A stretch of DNA of 64,000 nucleotides from Pseudorasbora parva (taxonomy: Eukaryota; Chordata; Actinopteri; Cypriniformes; Gobionidae). Made by a program: the position numbers and the translations under genes. Of this stretch, positions 62,106-64,000 are shown one piece after another. Positions within the stretch are counted from its first letter, which is position 1; each line of letters opens with the position of its first letter. A model generated the notes under the pieces. The model was not told where the DNA came from, did no database searches, and worked only from the letters and a program-made list of their open reading frames with translations. The stretch lies in assembly GCF_024679245.1 (NCBI RefSeq), contig NC_090180.1, forward strand, positions 8,700,007-8,764,006, read 5' to 3'.

Positions 62106-62566
62106 AGACCCACATCAAGATGTTTGGTCTGGAAACTCACCATAGACAGGGCTCAATCCGAGGGGCGGGATAAACGGGTGTCTTTCAAACTTCCTCTGCA
62201 CGCGATAGGATAGCGCTACACCAACCAGAGCAACGACGGTGAAGGGGAGCTCGCTGACTGATTAAACATTCACCGTACCCGGTCGGCAAAATTCCAAACA
62301 CATCGTCCCTTTTTAAGAATGACTTCAGTGCCGTTCTTTGTTCTTTTCTCAGAGAAAAGCTTAACTCCAAGTCTTCCAGAGTCACGGTCAAAGCTGATTC
62401 GAAAGACCGCTGTTCGCCAGTTTCTGTGTTTACTAGAAGCACGCAAACGCAACTCGGCCGTCGTCATTATGCAAATACAGCTCAGAAGGGTATTGAGAGT
62501 TGCTAGACGACACTCGCGGGCAGATTAAATGTACTGCCGCTAGGGTGCGTCTAGATTTCTAGGCTA
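62106..62566 (-). mobile_element. Repeat element carrying a RecQ-like helicase fragment
   Basis: On the - strand 62442-62185 reads SLRKEQRTALKSFLKRDDVF then GILPTGYGECLISQ. This resembles the Q-motif and Walker A of RecQ-type helicases (LPTGYGKSLIYQ), with the Walker Lys changed to Glu. The upstream frame (62467) starts MTTAELRLRASSKHRNW, then is out of register by one frameshift. The outer sequence ends TAGCCTAGAAATCTAGACGC. Downstream of Walker A the helicase stops. Not a functional gene. Confidence 0.55.
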
Positions 62567-63660
62567 GCTCAAAAGCCTCATTCAAACACATCTGTTCAAA
62601 GCAGTACCCCAGGGTCAGGAAGGATTTCACCCCAATTCCGGACATTTCTAATTCAATTATGTGATTTCTGCCCTCGATCTCACTCACTCACTCATCTTTC
62701 TTTCTGCTGTGCTGTGTCCACTGCATGAGTCAGACATGAAACCTTCATGAAAGATCAAAACTGAAGAAAGTATGCAACAAAAGATAAAATGAAAGTCTTA
62801 TTATCATAAAGCCTTGAGCAGTCTTGGTTTCATATTCCCACACTCCCATGCTTGAAGATGTTTTACAAATACTGATGCAAACAGTCCGATTGTTTTCACA
62901 CTTGACTGATGTTTATTATTCAGTGTCGACGATGATGAGGTTCCCAACAACGGCAGGAACAGTGAGAGAGATGTTTAGTCAGTTCATTCCGCAGCTGTCC
63001 GGAATATTCCAGCTGGCCTCTTTTTCCATGACTAAACATTACCTACACCATTAAAATGAAGCACACTGCACTGTAACACTGACTGGGAACTGCTTTTTAT
63101 TTTGCTTTCATGCTTTAGGAACAATGTCCTGGCTCAAACCTAAAAGAAATGTAGTTGCTCAACACCCTCTCAATTCTCAACCTTTAGCACTTTTTGTGTG
63201 CACAGGCTGCTGCAGTGAGAAGGATATCCTTTATCATTTCAAAACATTTTTTGATGTGTCTGGAAACTTCCAATCACTGGAGCATGTGCTTGCTGTACTA
63301 GGTAGAAAAAAGGGTTCCTCTTAGAAATTAAGCATTTTTGGGCACTGGAAATATACTTGTTAATATGAGACAACAATGTACAGAAATGAGTAAACTTCAT
63401 TGCAAACATATTACCCGTGGCATGAAAACACTTCCACAGCCAAACTGAAGACAACATTATTTCCCTCTCTTTTCCAAAAACACCTTTCTTAGGAGAAACT
63501 TCCATGTGCTCATGTGGAAAAAGTTTTTTTTATTATTCCTTTCAATTGCTCTGATATGCCAAGAAGATTATTTTGATCTAGACATATGCCCATTTGGTTA
63601 AATGGTCTCATCTTGGCCCTAATACAATTCTTCTGCCATGTTTTTACCCTCATACGGAGC
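62567..63660. other. Non-coding, no gene recognised
   Basis: Only short frames without known motifs. Confidence 0.4.
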
Positions 63661-64000
63661 CCCGCACATGACATGCAAGAAAAAAAAGGTAAATAATGGT
63701 AATTTACTATTTTGTTCCCTTGATTTATAAATCATGCGCACGTTATAGGCCTACTAATTCATTCCCTCGATTTATAAATTGTGCGCACGATTTAGTAAAT
63801 TGAGGGAACGAATTAGTAGGCCTAAAATGTGCACACTATTTATAAATCGAGAGAACAAATTAGTTAAACGTGCGCACGATTTAGCAAATCGAGGGAACAA
63901 ATTAGTATAATGTGCGCACGATTTATAAATCAAGAGAACGAAATAGTAAATCGTGCGCATGATTTAGCCTTCTAGTTTTTTACTGCATGTCATGTGCGGG
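63661..64000. mobile_element. Miniature element with 17-bp perfect inverted ends and internal repeats
   Basis: CCCGCACATGACATGCA at 63661-63677 is exactly complemented at 63984-64000, the last base of the window. The interior is made of recurring, partly inverted blocks: CGATTTATAAATC, GTGCGCAC, CGAGGGAACGAATTAGTA. The right boundary may lie beyond the window. Confidence 0.75.

Noticed and set aside
63661..64000. CRISPR array because of regularly recurring blocks
   Set aside because: Repeats are diverged, partly inverted and lack unique spacers; the context is a vertebrate genome and a transposon with inverted ends.

Overview
This is ordinary vertebrate nuclear DNA. Spliced genes with GT-AG introns, AT-rich intergenic sequence, long microsatellites and dense transposon debris all point to a fish. 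The repeat families (Tc1/mariner remnants, a tRNA-derived SINE with an L2-type tail, TTAA-flanked miniature elements, hAT-like elements) are those I associate with zebrafish, carp and other cyprinids. I cannot name the species from sequence alone.

Two protein-coding genes are supported. Claudin-11 (cldn11) lies on the + strand at 7.7-9.9 kb with three coding exons, an upstream TATA box and inverted CCAAT box, and poly(A) signals. slc7a14, an orphan member of the cationic amino acid transporter family, lies on the - strand with seven coding exons between 30.70 and 16.52 kb and a probable non-coding first exon near 39.2-39.4 kb. The genes converge tail to tail. As I recall, human CLDN11 and SLC7A14 are convergent neighbours on chromosome 3q26, so this looks like conserved synteny. 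The encoded proteins are not known to act together: one is a tight-junction claudin of myelin and testis, the other a neuronal and retinal membrane protein.

Layout: 0-7 kb is repeat-rich (truncated TTAA-type element with a nested foldback element, broken Tc1 copy, degenerate LINE piece, hAT-like element). 7.4-9.9 kb is cldn11. 10-14.5 kb is intergenic, with three TTAA-flanked elements including a 931-bp foldback. 13.7-39.4 kb is slc7a14, whose introns hold a Tc1 remnant, a tRNA-Ala-like SINE, a perfect 20-bp hairpin and many miniature elements. 39.4-64 kb shows no recognisable host gene. It holds two Tc1 copies of one family, a 5'-truncated L2-like LINE, several miniature elements, a three-phase tetranucleotide tract, a miniature element with its left end inverted, a RecQ-like helicase fragment inside a repeat, and an element with 17-bp perfect inverted ends at the right edge.

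I found no evidence of a new biological system such as a gene cluster, defence locus or CRISPR array. The most informative observations concern transposon biology: an in-window pre-insertion site supporting TTAA target duplication, a LINE and a SINE sharing a 3' tail, microsatellites growing inside transposons, and repeats beside splice sites or carrying CTCF-like motifs. All alignments were made by eye, and repeat boundaries marked approximate may be off by tens of bases.
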